DNA of 64,000 nucleotides. Source: Bacillus litorisediminis (GTDB lineage: Bacteria > Bacillota > Bacilli > Bacillales > JC228). The notes beneath the pieces were generated by a model that was not told the DNA's origin, made no database searches, and saw nothing but the letters and a program-made list of their open reading frames with translations. This document shows positions 16,421 through 26,584 of the stretch, in pieces. Numbering within the stretch: the stretch's first letter is position 1; each line of letters opens with the position of its first letter. The stretch is from assembly GCF_022808645.1 (NCBI RefSeq), contig NZ_JAKZKT010000018.1, positions 24,170 through 88,169 of the forward strand, given 5' to 3'. Position numbers and translations under genes: made by a program.

Positions 16421-18583
16421 CTATTCTTTAAACCGCAGCAATCGCAGACTGTTTAATGTCACTAAAATAGTAGCTCCCATATCTGCCAGAATTGCAATCC
16501 ATAGGGTTAACCAATTCGGTATAACTAACAATAAGGCAACTGCCTTAATCCCAATTGAGAACGAAATATTTTGTTTAATGACAGTTAGGGCTTTACGGCT
16601 CAAACTAATGGTAAACGGCAGTTTCCTTAAATCATCCCCCATGAGCGCAACATCTGCCGTTTCGAGCGCAGTATCTGTACCCGCACCACCCATTGCAATG
16701 CCTACCGTGGAAGCAGCAAGTGCAGGGGCATCATTGACACCGTCCCCCACCATGGCTACATCCTTATAGTCGGATCTTAATTTTTTTATAAATGTTAACT
16801 TGTCCTGCGGCAAAAGCTCCGCCTGTATCTCTTTTACTCCTACGTTTTTGCCGATCGTGGCAGCAGTACTTTTATTATCTCCTGTGAGCATAATTGTTTT
16901 TTCAATGCCCATTTGATGAAGCCTCTCGATTACTTCTCCACTTTCCTCACGCACTTCATCAGCTATAGCCATAATGGCAAGTATCTCTTTTTCAGTACCC
17001 GCCGCAATCACGGTTTTGCCTTGATCCTGAAATGCTTGAATTTGTTGTGTAAGGTCTTTATTAAAATCTGTTTTTAAGATTTCTTGAAAAAGCTGCGGAC
17101 TTCCAATCAGATAATCCGTACCATTTATTGTCCCCTTAATTCCTTTACCAGTAATAGAAGTAAAGTCTTCTACTGTTACCTCAGCAGAAGATACACCTGC
17201 GTTTTCTGCTTTTTTCACAATAGCCGAGGCAAGAGGATGTCCAGAGCGGCTCTCTAAAGCGGCAATCCATGCTAATAGCTCATGTTTATTGATTCTATCA
17301 TGCAAAATTTTAAAATCAGTTACAGCTGGAACTCCCTTTGTAAGGGTACCGGTTTTATCAAAAGCAACCGTTTTGAGCATACCCATTTGTTCCAGATAGA
17401 TTCCGCCTTTTATCAGTACTCCGTTTTTCGCCGCATTTCCAATCGCGGACACAATTGAAATAGGGGTCGAGATTACCAATGCACATGGACAGCCGACCAC
17501 TAGAACCGATAAGCCTTGATATACCCATGTTTCCCAGCTTCCATTAAAGAAAAGTGGCGGAATAATAGCAGCTAATGCCGCAATTACCATAATGACAGGT
17601 GTATAATACTTCGCGAATTTATCAATAAAAGCTTGAGTAGGTGCCCGTTCTCCTTGAGCTTCTTCAACAAGATGAATAATTTTAGCAATTGTGGTATCAT
17701 CGGCGAGCTTAGTTACTTTAACCTCGAGCAATCCCTCTTCATTTAAAGTGCCTGCATAAACTTCGTCATTTACCGTTTTCTCAACTGGAACAGATTCTCC
17801 TGTAATCGCTGCCTGATTAACGGCAGAATACCCGTTTACAACCACTCCATCCATCGCAATCTTCTGTCCTGGTTTCACAATCATGATGTCACCGACTGCG
17901 ATTTGGCCAACATGGACCATTATCTCTGCACCATTCCGTCTAACCAGAGCTTCTTTTGGTGCATAGTCCATAAGGGAACGAATCGATTGTCTTGCCCGTT
18001 CCATCGAAAAGCGTTCAAGCGCTTCACTGATTGCAAATAGAATAACCACAATCGCCCCTTCTGCCCATTCACCAATTATGGAAGCTCCAATAATCGCTAC
18101 TGTCATAAGGGTTTTCATATCAAAATCTAAATGAATCAAATTCTTGAAACCCACTTTAAAGAGGGAGAAACCGCCTATAACAATAGCTGATGCAAATAAA
18201 ATCGATGTTACCAAATTGTCTTCTCCGTTTACGAATTGAGAAACATATCCAATGGCAATTAAAAGAGATGCATATAAAAGTGTGCTATGTTTTTTATAGA
18301 AAGGTTCTTTATCTTCCTTTTGAATAATTTGTGGGGTTTCTTGCACCTCAACCGGTTTTTCAGGGATCACCTTTAAGTTTTCAAATGCCCCGGCTTTTTC
18401 TAAATCTTCAACGGTTGTATTTCCATAAACAGAAATTTTCGATGCGCCAAAATTTACTTTTGCATCCTGAACCCCAGGAAGCTGTTTCACATTTCTTTCA
18501 AACTTCCCGGCACAATTAACACAAGAAAATCCCTCTACTCGATAGACGGTTTTCTTTTCTATGGATTCAGTTGCTTCACTCAT
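16421..18583 (-). CDS. cadA: cadmium/zinc/lead-exporting P1B ATPase
   Basis: 720 residues, cytoplasmic membrane metal pump. One N-terminal HMA domain with the CVNC metal site (C21, C24), a Glu/Lys linker, transmembrane CPC motif in GCPCALVIS, phosphorylation site DKTGTLT, TGES, HPLA and GDGVNDAP. The CPC plus single HMA arrangement and the cadC gene in front mark CadA (Zn/Cd/Pb) rather than CopA. Its ATG overlaps the cadC stop by 4 bp. Regulation is by CadC at the operators upstream. Confidence 0.95.
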   Translation of the reverse strand: MSEATESIEKKTVYRVEGFSCVNCAGKFERNVKQLPGVQDAKVNFGASKISVYGNTTVEDLEKAGAFENLKVIPEKPVEVQETPQIIQKEDKEPFYKKHSTLLYASLLIAIGYVSQFVNGEDNLVTSILFASAIVIGGFSLFKVGFKNLIHLDFDMKTLMTVAIIGASIIGEWAEGAIVVILFAISEALERFSMERARQSIRSLMDYAPKEALVRRNGAEIMVHVGQIAVGDIMIVKPGQKIAMDGVVVNGYSAVNQAAITGESVPVEKTVNDEVYAGTLNEEGLLEVKVTKLADDTTIAKIIHLVEEAQGERAPTQAFIDKFAKYYTPVIMVIAALAAIIPPLFFNGSWETWVYQGLSVLVVGCPCALVISTPISIVSAIGNAAKNGVLIKGGIYLEQMGMLKTVAFDKTGTLTKGVPAVTDFKILHDRINKHELLAWIAALESRSGHPLASAIVKKAENAGVSSAEVTVEDFTSITGKGIKGTINGTDYLIGSPQLFQEILKTDFNKDLTQQIQAFQDQGKTVIAAGTEKEILAIMAIADEVREESGEVIERLHQMGIEKTIMLTGDNKSTAATIGKNVGVKEIQAELLPQDKLTFIKKLRSDYKDVAMVGDGVNDAPALAASTVGIAMGGAGTDTALETADVALMGDDLRKLPFTISLSRKALTVIKQNISFSIGIKAVALLLVIPNWLTLWIAILADMGATILVTLNSLRLLRFKE

Positions 18584-18942
18584 GCTTCCACAACCTCCCT
18601 TTGGTGAGCAAAGGCGACTAAGATAAGCTGCTTGACGTGTTCATCATCTAATGAATAAAAGACTAATTTTCCTTCTTTTCTATATTTGGCCAAACCTAGA
18701 TTTTTTAACAGACGCAGATGGTGAGAGGCAGTTGCCGTTGTAGCACCAACAATGTTTGCTGCATCACAGACACACAATTCATCCTCCACTGCAAGGGCAT
18801 ATGCGATTTTGATTCTGGTTTCATCTGATAATGCTTTAAAAACCTTAACAACATCGCGGGGTTTCTCCTCAGCCAGTTTGTTTTTCACCCGGCCGACTTT
18901 TTTCTCATCTATACAAGTAACTTCACAAACGTCATGAGCCAT
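18580..18942 (-). CDS. cadC: ArsR/SmtB-family metal sensor repressor CadC
   Basis: 120 residues, winged-helix repressor. It has the CadC cysteine set: C6 and C10 in the N-terminal arm and C57/C59 in ELCVCD of the metal-binding helix, close to the C7/C11/C58/C60 set of the classical plasmid CadC. The HTH follows ([17 protein letters not shown]). Cd, Pb or Zn binding releases DNA. First gene of the cadCA operon, with TCAAAT-n4-ATTTGA palindromes upstream. Confidence 0.94.
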   Translation of the reverse strand: MAHDVCEVTCIDEKKVGRVKNKLAEEKPRDVVKVFKALSDETRIKIAYALAVEDELCVCDAANIVGATTATASHHLRLLKNLGLAKYRKEGKLVFYSLDDEHVKQLILVAFAHQREVVEA

Positions 18943-18964
18943 AAATTCTCCTCCGTCCTATTAT

Positions 18965-19037
18965 TCAAATGAATATTTGACTGTTTTTATATCATTAATG
19001 TATTCCTTTATAGGCAAATAGTCAAATAATTGTTTGA
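18965..19037 (-). promoter_or_regulatory. two CadC-type operators
   Basis: TCAAATGAATATTTGA (18965-18980) and TCAAATAATTGTTTGA (19022-19037) share a 16-bp palindromic frame like the known CadC site. Only the first lies close to cadC. The second, about 85 bp upstream of the start codon, may overlap the -35 region or act at a distance. Confidence 0.82.
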
Positions 19038-19124
19038 TTGTAGTATTCGGTCATTCAATTTCTAACCAAGACCATTTCTTCTCTCTTTTACTGATTTTTG
19101 TCCTTTATCCTGCATCAACATAAA

Positions 19125-19166
19125 AGCCTGTTCTTATTGATTGATTAAGAACAGGCTCTTTTTTTG
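19125..19166 (-). terminator. terminator of topB
   Basis: AGCCTGTTCTTA (19125-19136) pairs with TAAGAACAGGCT (19146-19157) around a 9-nt loop. T residues follow on both strands, strongest on plus (CTTTTTTT). Confidence 0.82.
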
Positions 19167-19181
19167 ATTGATCATAAAACC

Positions 19182-21338
19182 TCAGTTATTTTTAAACTCC
19201 ATCTTCCAGCTGAAATAATCTTGCTCAGGATTCTTTTCATAGCGTAAATAAGCATTAAACTTTTTCCCGCTTTTACTGGTGAGGCCTTTGACAAAAGCAA
19301 CTTGATTCGTGAGTATGGATTTCACCATCGATTTTGTTGCTTTTTTCTTCATAGTGGCTAAGAATTTATCATTCTTCCAAATGACAAACTTACAGCCGTT
19401 CTTCCAATTGGAGCAGCCAAAGCCTTTACTTCCCTCCAGCACTTTGGATCCGCACACAGGGCAGTTACCGAGAGCCTCATTCAGTTTCTTTTCTGAAGAT
19501 ACCTGATGAATCGTAATATCCTGCCCCGCTTTAATGGTTTCAACAGCTTTACTCGTAAATTGAAACACAATATCTAAAAACTGCTGTTTTCTAACTCTAT
19601 TTTTCTCAATATCCGAAAGGGACTTCTCAAGTCTGCCCGTAAACTCTAAGTCAAAGAGTTCTTTAATCGGAAAAGTTTCAACTAGTCTTCTGCCAAGCTC
19701 TGTACACATCAGATTTTTATTCTGAGTTGTAATATAGCCGACTTCCTTTAACTTTTTGATTGTTTCCGCTCTTGTTGCCGGTGTGCCGATGCTAAATCCG
19801 CTTAAAATACTCCCCAATAATTCCTCACTATCTTCCTCTTTATAGCTCTTTCCGCAGGTTTCCATCACCCTTAGCAGTGTCATCTCTGTATGTGGTTTTG
19901 GGGGTTTAGTGACATGAGAAGAAATCGTATCGCCTAGAACCATCACCCGGTTATCTGCCTCTATAATCGGAAGAATCGTATCCTTAGATTCTATTCTTTC
20001 AACCTTCTTCCATCCCTCTGCCAGCTGAATCTTACCTTTCGTGTGAAAAATCCCAGAAAGACCAGCATCGATCACTTTAGTTTGGATTTTGGTCTCCTCA
20101 TATTCTGCAACGGGCATGAACTGCATAACAAAGCGATTTTTGACTGCATTGTAAACAATTGCCTCATCCTCTGATAAGCGCTTTGGTTTCAAATACGTCG
20201 GAATAATCGCACTGTGACTCTCTACTTTGGCGTTGTTAAAAATACGTTTAGAACGGGCAAATTTAATCTCATCTTTATAAGGAAGATCTTCAGCTATTGT
20301 TTTTAATACTTTCGCCGTTTTCTCAATCAAACTTTCCTCTAAGGCGACACTCGACGTCCTCGGATAGGTGATTAGCTTCTTTTCATATAACCCTTGGGCA
20401 ACTTTTAACACCTTATCTGCTGTCCACCCTTTATATTTGTTCGTTATGTACCCTTGCAAGTTAGAAAGATTAAAGAGAAAGGGGGGAAATTCCTTCTTAC
20501 GTTCTACTTGTTTATCTGTCACAATCCCCTTTTTATTTAAAATGGCCTGTTCAATTCTCTCGAGCGTTTCTTTCTTTTTAAATTTGTCCTCTCCATCTTC
20601 TGTATAAGAACCTTCATAGGTTTGCTGATTTTCTAATTGAAAGGTTGCCGTAAGTTTAAAATATTCCTCTGGCACAAAATTCTCAATTTCCCGGTCCCGG
20701 TCATAAATAATTTTTAATGTCGGCAATAAAACTCTACCTATATTTAACGCCTTTCCTTTTCCTTTTTGATACTTTAAGGTCGCAACGGAAGTAAGGTTAA
20801 TTCCAATCACCCAATCAGTCCATTGCCGGCTGATTCCCGCGTCCAGAAGCGGCCGCATTTCTGTATTGGGTTTAAGCTTTTCCAGTCCCGAAAGAACAGC
20901 TTCAGGTGTCCACTCATTTAATAGGAGACGATACACTGGCTTATCAGTCTTAATTTTGTAAATAATACTGTCGCCGATTAATTGACCCTCACGATCATAA
21001 TCGCAAGCTGAAATAATTGTGACTACATCGTTTCTCTGCATTAAATAGTGAATGGTTTTGAGCTGCTTGCTGGCTCCTTGATCCGGCTTTTGCCGATATT
21101 TTGGATCCGTTTTTACCTTATATTGAAAGGTAGAGGGGATGAAAGGGAAATTTTCTAGCTTCCAGGATGTCATTTTACTGTCGTAATCTTTGGCATCGAA
21201 TAGCTCAAGCAAATGTCCAAAAGCCCACGTAATAAAATAGCCATTCCCTTCAAAATAGCCATCTTTTTTTTCCTTAACCTTTAAGGCATCCGCAATATTT
21301 TTCGCAACAGATGGTTTTTCGGCAATAATTAATTTCAT
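19182..21338 (-). CDS. topB: DNA topoisomerase III
   Basis: 718 residues, type IA topoisomerase that decatenates DNA. TOPRIM domain at the N-terminus (MKLIIAEKPSVAKNIADAL, with the acidic CDYDREG motif near residue 115), catalytic tyrosine in LITYPRTSS, and a C-terminal zinc ribbon (CPVC ... CSNWKNGC). Length and motifs match Bacillus TopB. Monocistronic. The region in front (21339-21488) holds no other gene. Confidence 0.95.
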   Translation of the reverse strand: MKLIIAEKPSVAKNIADALKVKEKKDGYFEGNGYFITWAFGHLLELFDAKDYDSKMTSWKLENFPFIPSTFQYKVKTDPKYRQKPDQGASKQLKTIHYLMQRNDVVTIISACDYDREGQLIGDSIIYKIKTDKPVYRLLLNEWTPEAVLSGLEKLKPNTEMRPLLDAGISRQWTDWVIGINLTSVATLKYQKGKGKALNIGRVLLPTLKIIYDRDREIENFVPEEYFKLTATFQLENQQTYEGSYTEDGEDKFKKKETLERIEQAILNKKGIVTDKQVERKKEFPPFLFNLSNLQGYITNKYKGWTADKVLKVAQGLYEKKLITYPRTSSVALEESLIEKTAKVLKTIAEDLPYKDEIKFARSKRIFNNAKVESHSAIIPTYLKPKRLSEDEAIVYNAVKNRFVMQFMPVAEYEETKIQTKVIDAGLSGIFHTKGKIQLAEGWKKVERIESKDTILPIIEADNRVMVLGDTISSHVTKPPKPHTEMTLLRVMETCGKSYKEEDSEELLGSILSGFSIGTPATRAETIKKLKEVGYITTQNKNLMCTELGRRLVETFPIKELFDLEFTGRLEKSLSDIEKNRVRKQQFLDIVFQFTSKAVETIKAGQDITIHQVSSEKKLNEALGNCPVCGSKVLEGSKGFGCSNWKNGCKFVIWKNDKFLATMKKKATKSMVKSILTNQVAFVKGLTSKSGKKFNAYLRYEKNPEQDYFSWKMEFKNN

Positions 21339-21481
21339 ATTTCATCACCTATCAATGGAAAAATTTCAAAATCTGGGATTTGATTACTATGAATGGAGGG
21401 TACATAAAGAAAAGAGGGGATGATGAGGTTTTTGTGTTCCTAAGTATATCATATCAATTTGTCAAATAGAGAAAAAAATCG

Positions 21482-21529
21482 AAAAAAAACCAAAGCTGTT
21501 ACGCTGCAAAATTGCTAACTGCTTTGGTT
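21482..21529 (-). terminator. terminator of the amidohydrolase gene
   Basis: AACCAAAGC (21489-21497) pairs with GCTTTGGTT (21521-21529). On the minus strand the stem is followed by a run of eight T residues. Confidence 0.83.
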
Positions 21530-21536
21530 TTTATGC

Positions 21537-22766
21537 TTAAAGATTTCCGTAGACTAAATTTCCCCGATGAAAGACAGCCGCACGCTTAGCCCTTCTCGCC
21601 ACTGCCTCTGCGGAACAGGATGCTTCAACAAAAACCGCTTCAAGCTCATCACCGATCACTGGCCAAACTTTCTCTCCCTTTTTATTCAATGGGGTTTTCC
21701 CTCCCGTAATAAATCCAAGTGACTGTGACAATGATAATTCATCCACAAATCCATACACTTCAGCCAATCGGCTTGCCTTCTCTAATTGATCACCAGTCCC
21801 AAAAGGAGACCAATGGTCTGTGAGACTATCAGTTCCTAGCTCTACTTTTACCCCTTTTTCATGCAGTAATGGAAGGGGCATAATCATTCTGCCAATTGGC
21901 ACCGTTGAAGTAACTGTCATTTGAAGTGCTGCAAAACGCTCGGCAAGCTCATTGACTGTTTTCTCAGGAACGCCTGCAAATCCAAACGCATGGCTAACCG
22001 TTACTCTTCCCTGCCATCCAGCTTCTTCAGTTAAATCTGCGAGTTTTTTCATCGTATAAATGCCTAAATGATCCCGATCGTGGATATGGATATCGATACC
22101 CGCATTAGCTTCTACAGCAATGTCCATTGTAGCATGAAGAGACTTTTCAATGTTTAGATCTACTGTGCCCGGATCGACACCCCCCACTAATGTTGCACCC
22201 TGTTTCAACGCCTCTTTAACAAGGTTCTTCATTTCTGAACGGAGTAATCCATGCTGCGGAAATGCGACTACTTCAGCTGTGATTTTTCGTGAATACGTAT
22301 CAAGTGCCTGCATCGTCGCTTCTAAGTTCCCCAGACCAATCCAAGGGTCTATATTACAGTGAGTACGAACATGAGTAGACCCGTTACCAAGAAGCAAATT
22401 CAAAATCTTTTCAGCCCGTTCCCTGGCAAAAGGTAATTGCTTTGGGAGCAGGTCACGTTCCTCGATAAATCTGCCTATTATATTTTTTACCGGACGGACC
22501 GCTTTCCATGGTCCGCCATAATAGGTTTTGTCAATATGGATATGCATCTCTTTAAATGCCGGTAACATTAGCTTACTCTTTGCATCAAAAATAGGTAATT
22601 TATTATCATAATAATTGAATTCCGAAACGATTTTAGCTATTTTTCCATTTTCAATCAAAATGTGAAACAGTTTGGTATTGGTCCCGACTACCTCATCATT
22701 TTCATACTTATAACCTGTTTCTAATCGAACATTTGTTAACCAATAAGAGGAATGCACGACGTTCAC
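21537..22766 (-). CDS. amidohydrolase (cytosine deaminase-like)
   Basis: 409 residues, metal-dependent hydrolase of the amidohydrolase superfamily. The strand-1 HIHID motif lies at about residues 75-79, followed by THVRTHCNID, HIHDRDH, VSHAFGF and a metal-site aspartate in LGTDSLTDHW. These match cytosine deaminase / N-isopropylammelide hydrolase-like members that deaminate heterocycles, but the substrate is uncertain. No signal peptide. It is divergent from a GntR/FadR-type regulator that probably controls it. Confidence 0.85.
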   Translation of the reverse strand: MNVVHSSYWLTNVRLETGYKYENDEVVGTNTKLFHILIENGKIAKIVSEFNYYDNKLPIFDAKSKLMLPAFKEMHIHIDKTYYGGPWKAVRPVKNIIGRFIEERDLLPKQLPFARERAEKILNLLLGNGSTHVRTHCNIDPWIGLGNLEATMQALDTYSRKITAEVVAFPQHGLLRSEMKNLVKEALKQGATLVGGVDPGTVDLNIEKSLHATMDIAVEANAGIDIHIHDRDHLGIYTMKKLADLTEEAGWQGRVTVSHAFGFAGVPEKTVNELAERFAALQMTVTSTVPIGRMIMPLPLLHEKGVKVELGTDSLTDHWSPFGTGDQLEKASRLAEVYGFVDELSLSQSLGFITGGKTPLNKKGEKVWPVIGDELEAVFVEASCSAEAVARRAKRAAVFHRGNLVYGNL

Positions 22767-22910
22767 CCTTTTACATGTATTTTTTTATAACTCTTTCGAG
22801 CTAAAAGCCATATACCAGAATTTAATATATTGGATATTTCTAAGAGCCAGTTTTTGATGTATACTGTATTATATAGAATTCAACAATTTATACAAGGTGG
22901 TGAAACGAGC

Positions 22911-23543
22911 ATGCCGATTCCAACAAACCATTTAAAGCCTGTCCGTAAAACGGCTAAAGAGAACGTATTTACTCAGCTTCAACAATGGATTATTGATGGG
23001 ACCTTGCTGCCAGGTGAAAAATTAAATGATACAGAACTAGCTGAAGTATTAGGTGTTAGTCGAACCCCCGTCCGAGAAGCCCTACAACTTCTTGAGGTTC
23101 AAGGCTTTGTTAAAATGTACCCTGGGAAAGCCACTCAAGTAACGGAAGTCAAAAAGGAATCTATTTATGAGCTCCTTCCCCCGTTAGCGGTGCTGCAAGC
23201 TTTAGCTGCAGAACTCGTCATTCCTCATCTAACTGATGATGTCATTTCATTACTAGAGAGTACCAATGATCGATTTGCAAAAGCAGTCCGTTCTGAAAAT
23301 TATTTTGCTGCACTTAAAATCGATGAAGAATTCCACCAAATCATCGTTGACACCGCACAAAATTCATATATCCATCAGATTATCTCACAGCTCCAGGCTC
23401 ATGTTCGAAGACTATTTTTTCATAACTCTATTAAGTTAACCGAAAAATCCGTCGAGGAACATGCCAAAATCATTGAGCTATTGAAAAACAAGGATGCTGA
23501 AAATGCTTCTGCCTTAATGCGAACCAATTGGCTTAAATACTGA
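22911..23543 (+). CDS. GntR family (FadR/FCD subfamily) transcriptional regulator
   Basis: 210 residues from ATG 22911, preceded by AAGGTGGTGA. The GntR winged helix lies at about residues 15-75 (ENVFTQLQQWIIDGTLLPGEKLNDTELAEVLGVSRTPVREAL), followed by an all-helical FCD effector domain with conserved acidic and histidine residues (EEFHQIIV, EEHAKIIELL) that usually bind a metal and a carboxylate ligand. The divergent amidohydrolase is the likely target. The ORF upstream of 22911 lacks a ribosome site and is disregarded. Confidence 0.92.
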   Translation: MPIPTNHLKPVRKTAKENVFTQLQQWIIDGTLLPGEKLNDTELAEVLGVSRTPVREALQLLEVQGFVKMYPGKATQVTEVKKESIYELLPPLAVLQALAAELVIPHLTDDVISLLESTNDRFAKAVRSENYFAALKIDEEFHQIIVDTAQNSYIHQIISQLQAHVRRLFFHNSIKLTEKSVEEHAKIIELLKNKDAENASALMRTNWLKY

Positions 23544-23580
23544 TTAACGCTTTTCGCAAAAAATAGAGTCCTAAATAGAC

Positions 23581-23614
23581 AAAGGATAGACCCATTGGTG
23601 ATCTATCCTTTTTT
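23581..23614 (+). terminator. terminator of the gntR-type gene
   Basis: AAGGATAGA (23582-23590) pairs with TCTATCCTT (23602-23610), followed by TTTT. Confidence 0.85.
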
Positions 23615-23704
23615 CAATTCTCTCATTTTTGTTATTCATGCCTATATTTTAACTTGAACAAAAAAGTACACCACTAATGTACAGCACACATTTACTATTA
23701 TGAT

Positions 23705-25063
23705 TTATGCCTCATAAGCAGCTGTTACTTTTTGAAATCTGGCAAGAATACCTGTGACTAGCGTAACCACAATAAATGGCACAAGCCATCCGAGTCCTTG
23801 CGTATAGAGCGGTAAATAATCTTCATAGAACGAAACAATAGGAGCCAACCATCCATAGTAGTCCATACCTAATAAAGAACATAATGTTTTAAATCCATCT
23901 ACAATGCTAATCAGGAATGTAACTGAGATTGCCCCTACATAAACCATACGAGCATGATTAAATAGCGGTGACAAGAAAGTTAATAGCATTAGAACAATGG
24001 CTAACGGATATAGGAACATGAGTACAGGAATAGAATAAGTGATAATGTTGGCTAACCCAAAGTTTGCAATCACAAATGTTAATAGAGTAAAGAATACGAC
24101 TAATGTTTTATAGCTAAATCTTGGAAACAGCGTATGGAAATATTGTGCATTTGCCGTGATTAAACCGATAGCTGTAGTTAAACAAGCAAGAATGATTAAC
24201 ACGGCCAGCATGACAGAGCCAAATGTTCCAAAATAATAAGAGGCTGCTCCGCTTAAAACCGGTCCTCCCGTATCAAAAAGACCTAATGTTTCTACAGTCG
24301 TTGATCCTAAATAGGCAATCCCAACATAAATAAGTGCAAGTAATCCAGTGGCAATAAACCCGGATTTAGCAGTTGCCCGCAGAATTTCCCCTTTTTCTGT
24401 AATACCCAGAGAACGAATCGCATTTATGACAATAATCCCAAATACTAGGGAGGCGAGTGCATCCATGGTATTATATCCTTCTAAAAATCCTTTAACAAAT
24501 GCCCCATTTGCGTAGGAATCTTGAGGAACTCCAGCATTCCCCATTGGGTTTATAACAACTGCACCCAAAAGAACAATCAATAAAACGACAAGGGCTGGAG
24601 CCAATAGTTTCCCTACATGATCGACAATTTTCTTCGGATTTAATGACAAAACAAGGGTAATCGCAAAAAATAGAATTGTGAAAATAAGCAATCCGCCTTG
24701 TGAATTTTCAGGGAAGAAAGGAGCAATTCCTACTTCAAAAGCAACAGTCCCTGTTCGGGGGGCGGCAAAGAAAGGTCCAATGGTTAAATACAACAGGGCC
24801 GTGAAAAATACACCATAGGCTGGATGAACTCTGCTTGAAAGCTCTTGTAAGTTTCGGCTGCCTGAAAACCCCATTGCTAATATTCCGAGCAGCGGAAGCC
24901 CTACACCAGTTATTAAAAACCCAATTGCGGCTGGCCATAAGTTAGTCCCAGAATATTGCCCAAGCTGAGCTGGGAATATTAAGTTACCAGCACCGAAAAA
25001 TAGAGCAAATAGCATAAATCCGATTGCTACATAAGATGAAAATGATAGTTTTTTATTATTCAT
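23705..25063 (-). CDS. brnQ: branched-chain amino acid transport carrier
   Basis: 452 residues, about twelve membrane segments, LIVCS family sodium- or proton-coupled importer of leucine, isoleucine and valine. Recognised by the N-terminal FALFFGAGNLIFPA motif, PLLGI, GFLEGYNTMDALASL and the LTTAIGL segment. Monocistronic. The region in front contains repeated TGCAATATATT words. A second start is not needed; the ATG at 25063 has AGAGGAGAT before it. Confidence 0.95.
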   Translation of the reverse strand: MNNKKLSFSSYVAIGFMLFALFFGAGNLIFPAQLGQYSGTNLWPAAIGFLITGVGLPLLGILAMGFSGSRNLQELSSRVHPAYGVFFTALLYLTIGPFFAAPRTGTVAFEVGIAPFFPENSQGGLLIFTILFFAITLVLSLNPKKIVDHVGKLLAPALVVLLIVLLGAVVINPMGNAGVPQDSYANGAFVKGFLEGYNTMDALASLVFGIIVINAIRSLGITEKGEILRATAKSGFIATGLLALIYVGIAYLGSTTVETLGLFDTGGPVLSGAASYYFGTFGSVMLAVLIILACLTTAIGLITANAQYFHTLFPRFSYKTLVVFFTLLTFVIANFGLANIITYSIPVLMFLYPLAIVLMLLTFLSPLFNHARMVYVGAISVTFLISIVDGFKTLCSLLGMDYYGWLAPIVSFYEDYLPLYTQGLGWLVPFIVVTLVTGILARFQKVTAAYEA

Positions 25064-25425
25064 TGTCGTTTATCTCCTCTAAGTTGCGTTTTTAACAATA
25101 AATTCTCGTATGCAATATATTAATGAAACCATCTTACTATCAATATCAGCAAAATGCAATATATTCGGCCTAATTATTTTGATAATTGCGAACTACCTAA
25201 AAATATCTGATTCGAAAACATATACATCATACCTTATTTTTCATGGAAATTACCCATGGCTGCATTATTGCAACCTCTCATTATACATGAACAATTGTAA
25301 TATATTGCAGGTAAAACACCACGAATTTGGAAATATACTGTAAGAAAGATTTCATCCTAGTATATTTAATAGATTTCTTATACAATCATTTCATTCATAG
25401 AAAACACGTATTGAAAGGAACCATC
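25064..25425. promoter_or_regulatory. brnQ/sugar-kinase intergenic region with repeated TGCAATATATT words
   Basis: 362 bp between divergent genes. TGCAATATATT occurs at 25111-25121 and 25155-25165, and its reverse complement at 25299-25309. These 11-bp identical words suggest sites for one regulator. No known consensus is recognised and no other feature is seen. Confidence 0.5.
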
Positions 25426-26334
25426 ATGAAAAAAGGAATTATTTCTTACGGCGAAGCTTTTGTCGATTTTATCGCTCAAGATTATTCGAATACGCAATTT
25501 AAACGATTTATAGGCGGGGCAACCCTTAATTTGGCAGTAGGTGTTCAAAGACTTGGAACCCCCTCATACTATTTATGCAAGCTTGGCCAGGACAAAATCA
25601 GTGCATTTATAAAATACGAGCTGATTAAGGCAGGGGTAAATATTGATTTCAGTATTGTATCTTCCCATAAAAGAATAAGCGAAGTTTATGTTCACCTTAA
25701 TCAGCAAGGGGAACGTTATTTTCACTCCTACGTAAATGAAACACCAGACGAACAGCTATTAGAAACCGAGTTGAATCAGGAGCTTTTTAAAAAAGCTTTC
25801 CTATTTTATTGCGGCTCTGGCACTTTATTTCATCCAATCGCATACAAAACAACACTTGCTGCATTGGAATTGTCAAAGAAGCACGGGACCCTTATTGCGT
25901 TTGACCCAAATATTCGTATCAAACGATGGGAAAGTGAACAGTACTGCCGCATGGCGATTAAAACGGTACTTCCCCAGGTCGACATTCTCAAATTAACAAA
26001 GAGCGAACTTTTATTTTTAATGGAGACAGATACAGTTGATGAAGGTTTAAAGAAACTAGCTTCATACTCTGTTCCCTTTGTCTGGATCACTCTGGGGGAA
26101 AAAGGGGCACTGGCAGTCTTCCATGGCCAGCCCTACCATACAGAAGGTAAAAAAGTGCAGGCTATAGACACAACAGGAGCTGGAGATGCTTTTATGGCCA
26201 GGATCCTTCACTGTATTCATTCCGATGGATTACCATCAGATAAAAATGAAATCATCCGGTATACAAAATTCGGCAATAAACTTGGAGCTTTGGCTGCAAC
26301 ACAAAAAGGGGCTTTAACGATTTTTAATAAATGA
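25426..26334 (+). CDS. PfkB-family carbohydrate kinase (fructokinase-like)
   Basis: 302 residues from ATG 25426, preceded by GAAAGGAACC. Ribokinase fold: GEAFVDFI start, GGATLNLAVGVQRLG, KLGQDKISAFI, DPNIRIKRW and the ATP/catalytic motif DTTGAGDAFMARIL with catalytic Asp. Closest in look to bacterial fructokinases, but the sugar is not certain. No transporter or regulator adjacent, so it may act alone. An in-frame extension to 25327 lacks a start signal. Confidence 0.9.
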   Translation: MKKGIISYGEAFVDFIAQDYSNTQFKRFIGGATLNLAVGVQRLGTPSYYLCKLGQDKISAFIKYELIKAGVNIDFSIVSSHKRISEVYVHLNQQGERYFHSYVNETPDEQLLETELNQELFKKAFLFYCGSGTLFHPIAYKTTLAALELSKKHGTLIAFDPNIRIKRWESEQYCRMAIKTVLPQVDILKLTKSELLFLMETDTVDEGLKKLASYSVPFVWITLGEKGALAVFHGQPYHTEGKKVQAIDTTGAGDAFMARILHCIHSDGLPSDKNEIIRYTKFGNKLGALAATQKGALTIFNK

Positions 26335-26336
26335 TT

Positions 26337-26508
26337 GAAGGACATGGGTTCCGCTACTTGTGATAAATCAGGTTATTTCAAAATTATAGGACATAAGTTC
26401 CGCTAACAAGGCAAAAACATGCGATTTTGCCTTGATTTTCGTTAAATAACGGATCATATGTCCTGTCCTATAATTAAATTTGCTGTTTTTAAGGAAATAA
26501 CGGATTAT
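26337..26508. repeat. cluster of GGACAT/TTCCGCTA-type intergenic repeats
   Basis: Four copies of one motif in two orientations: AGGACATGGGTTCCGCTACT (26341 region), TAGGACATAAGTTCCGCTAA (26388 region), and inverted forms AAATAACGGATCATATGTCC (26445 region) and AAATAACGGATTATATC (26492 region). A hairpin CAAGGCAAAA / TTTTGCCTTG (26407-26434) lies inside and may end the kinase transcript. The same family recurs at 57691-57878. Confidence 0.75.
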
Positions 26509-26584
26509 ATCTTCGCTGCTGATAACGCTAGAATTGTTCGCTGAATTAGCCCTTCCACCATCAGTTAAAAAGTGCTAATTTTTC

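Noticed and set aside
25064..25425. T-box leader for brnQ
   Set aside because: No T-box sequence or specifier-loop hairpin pattern is seen, and the distance on the brnQ side is too short.
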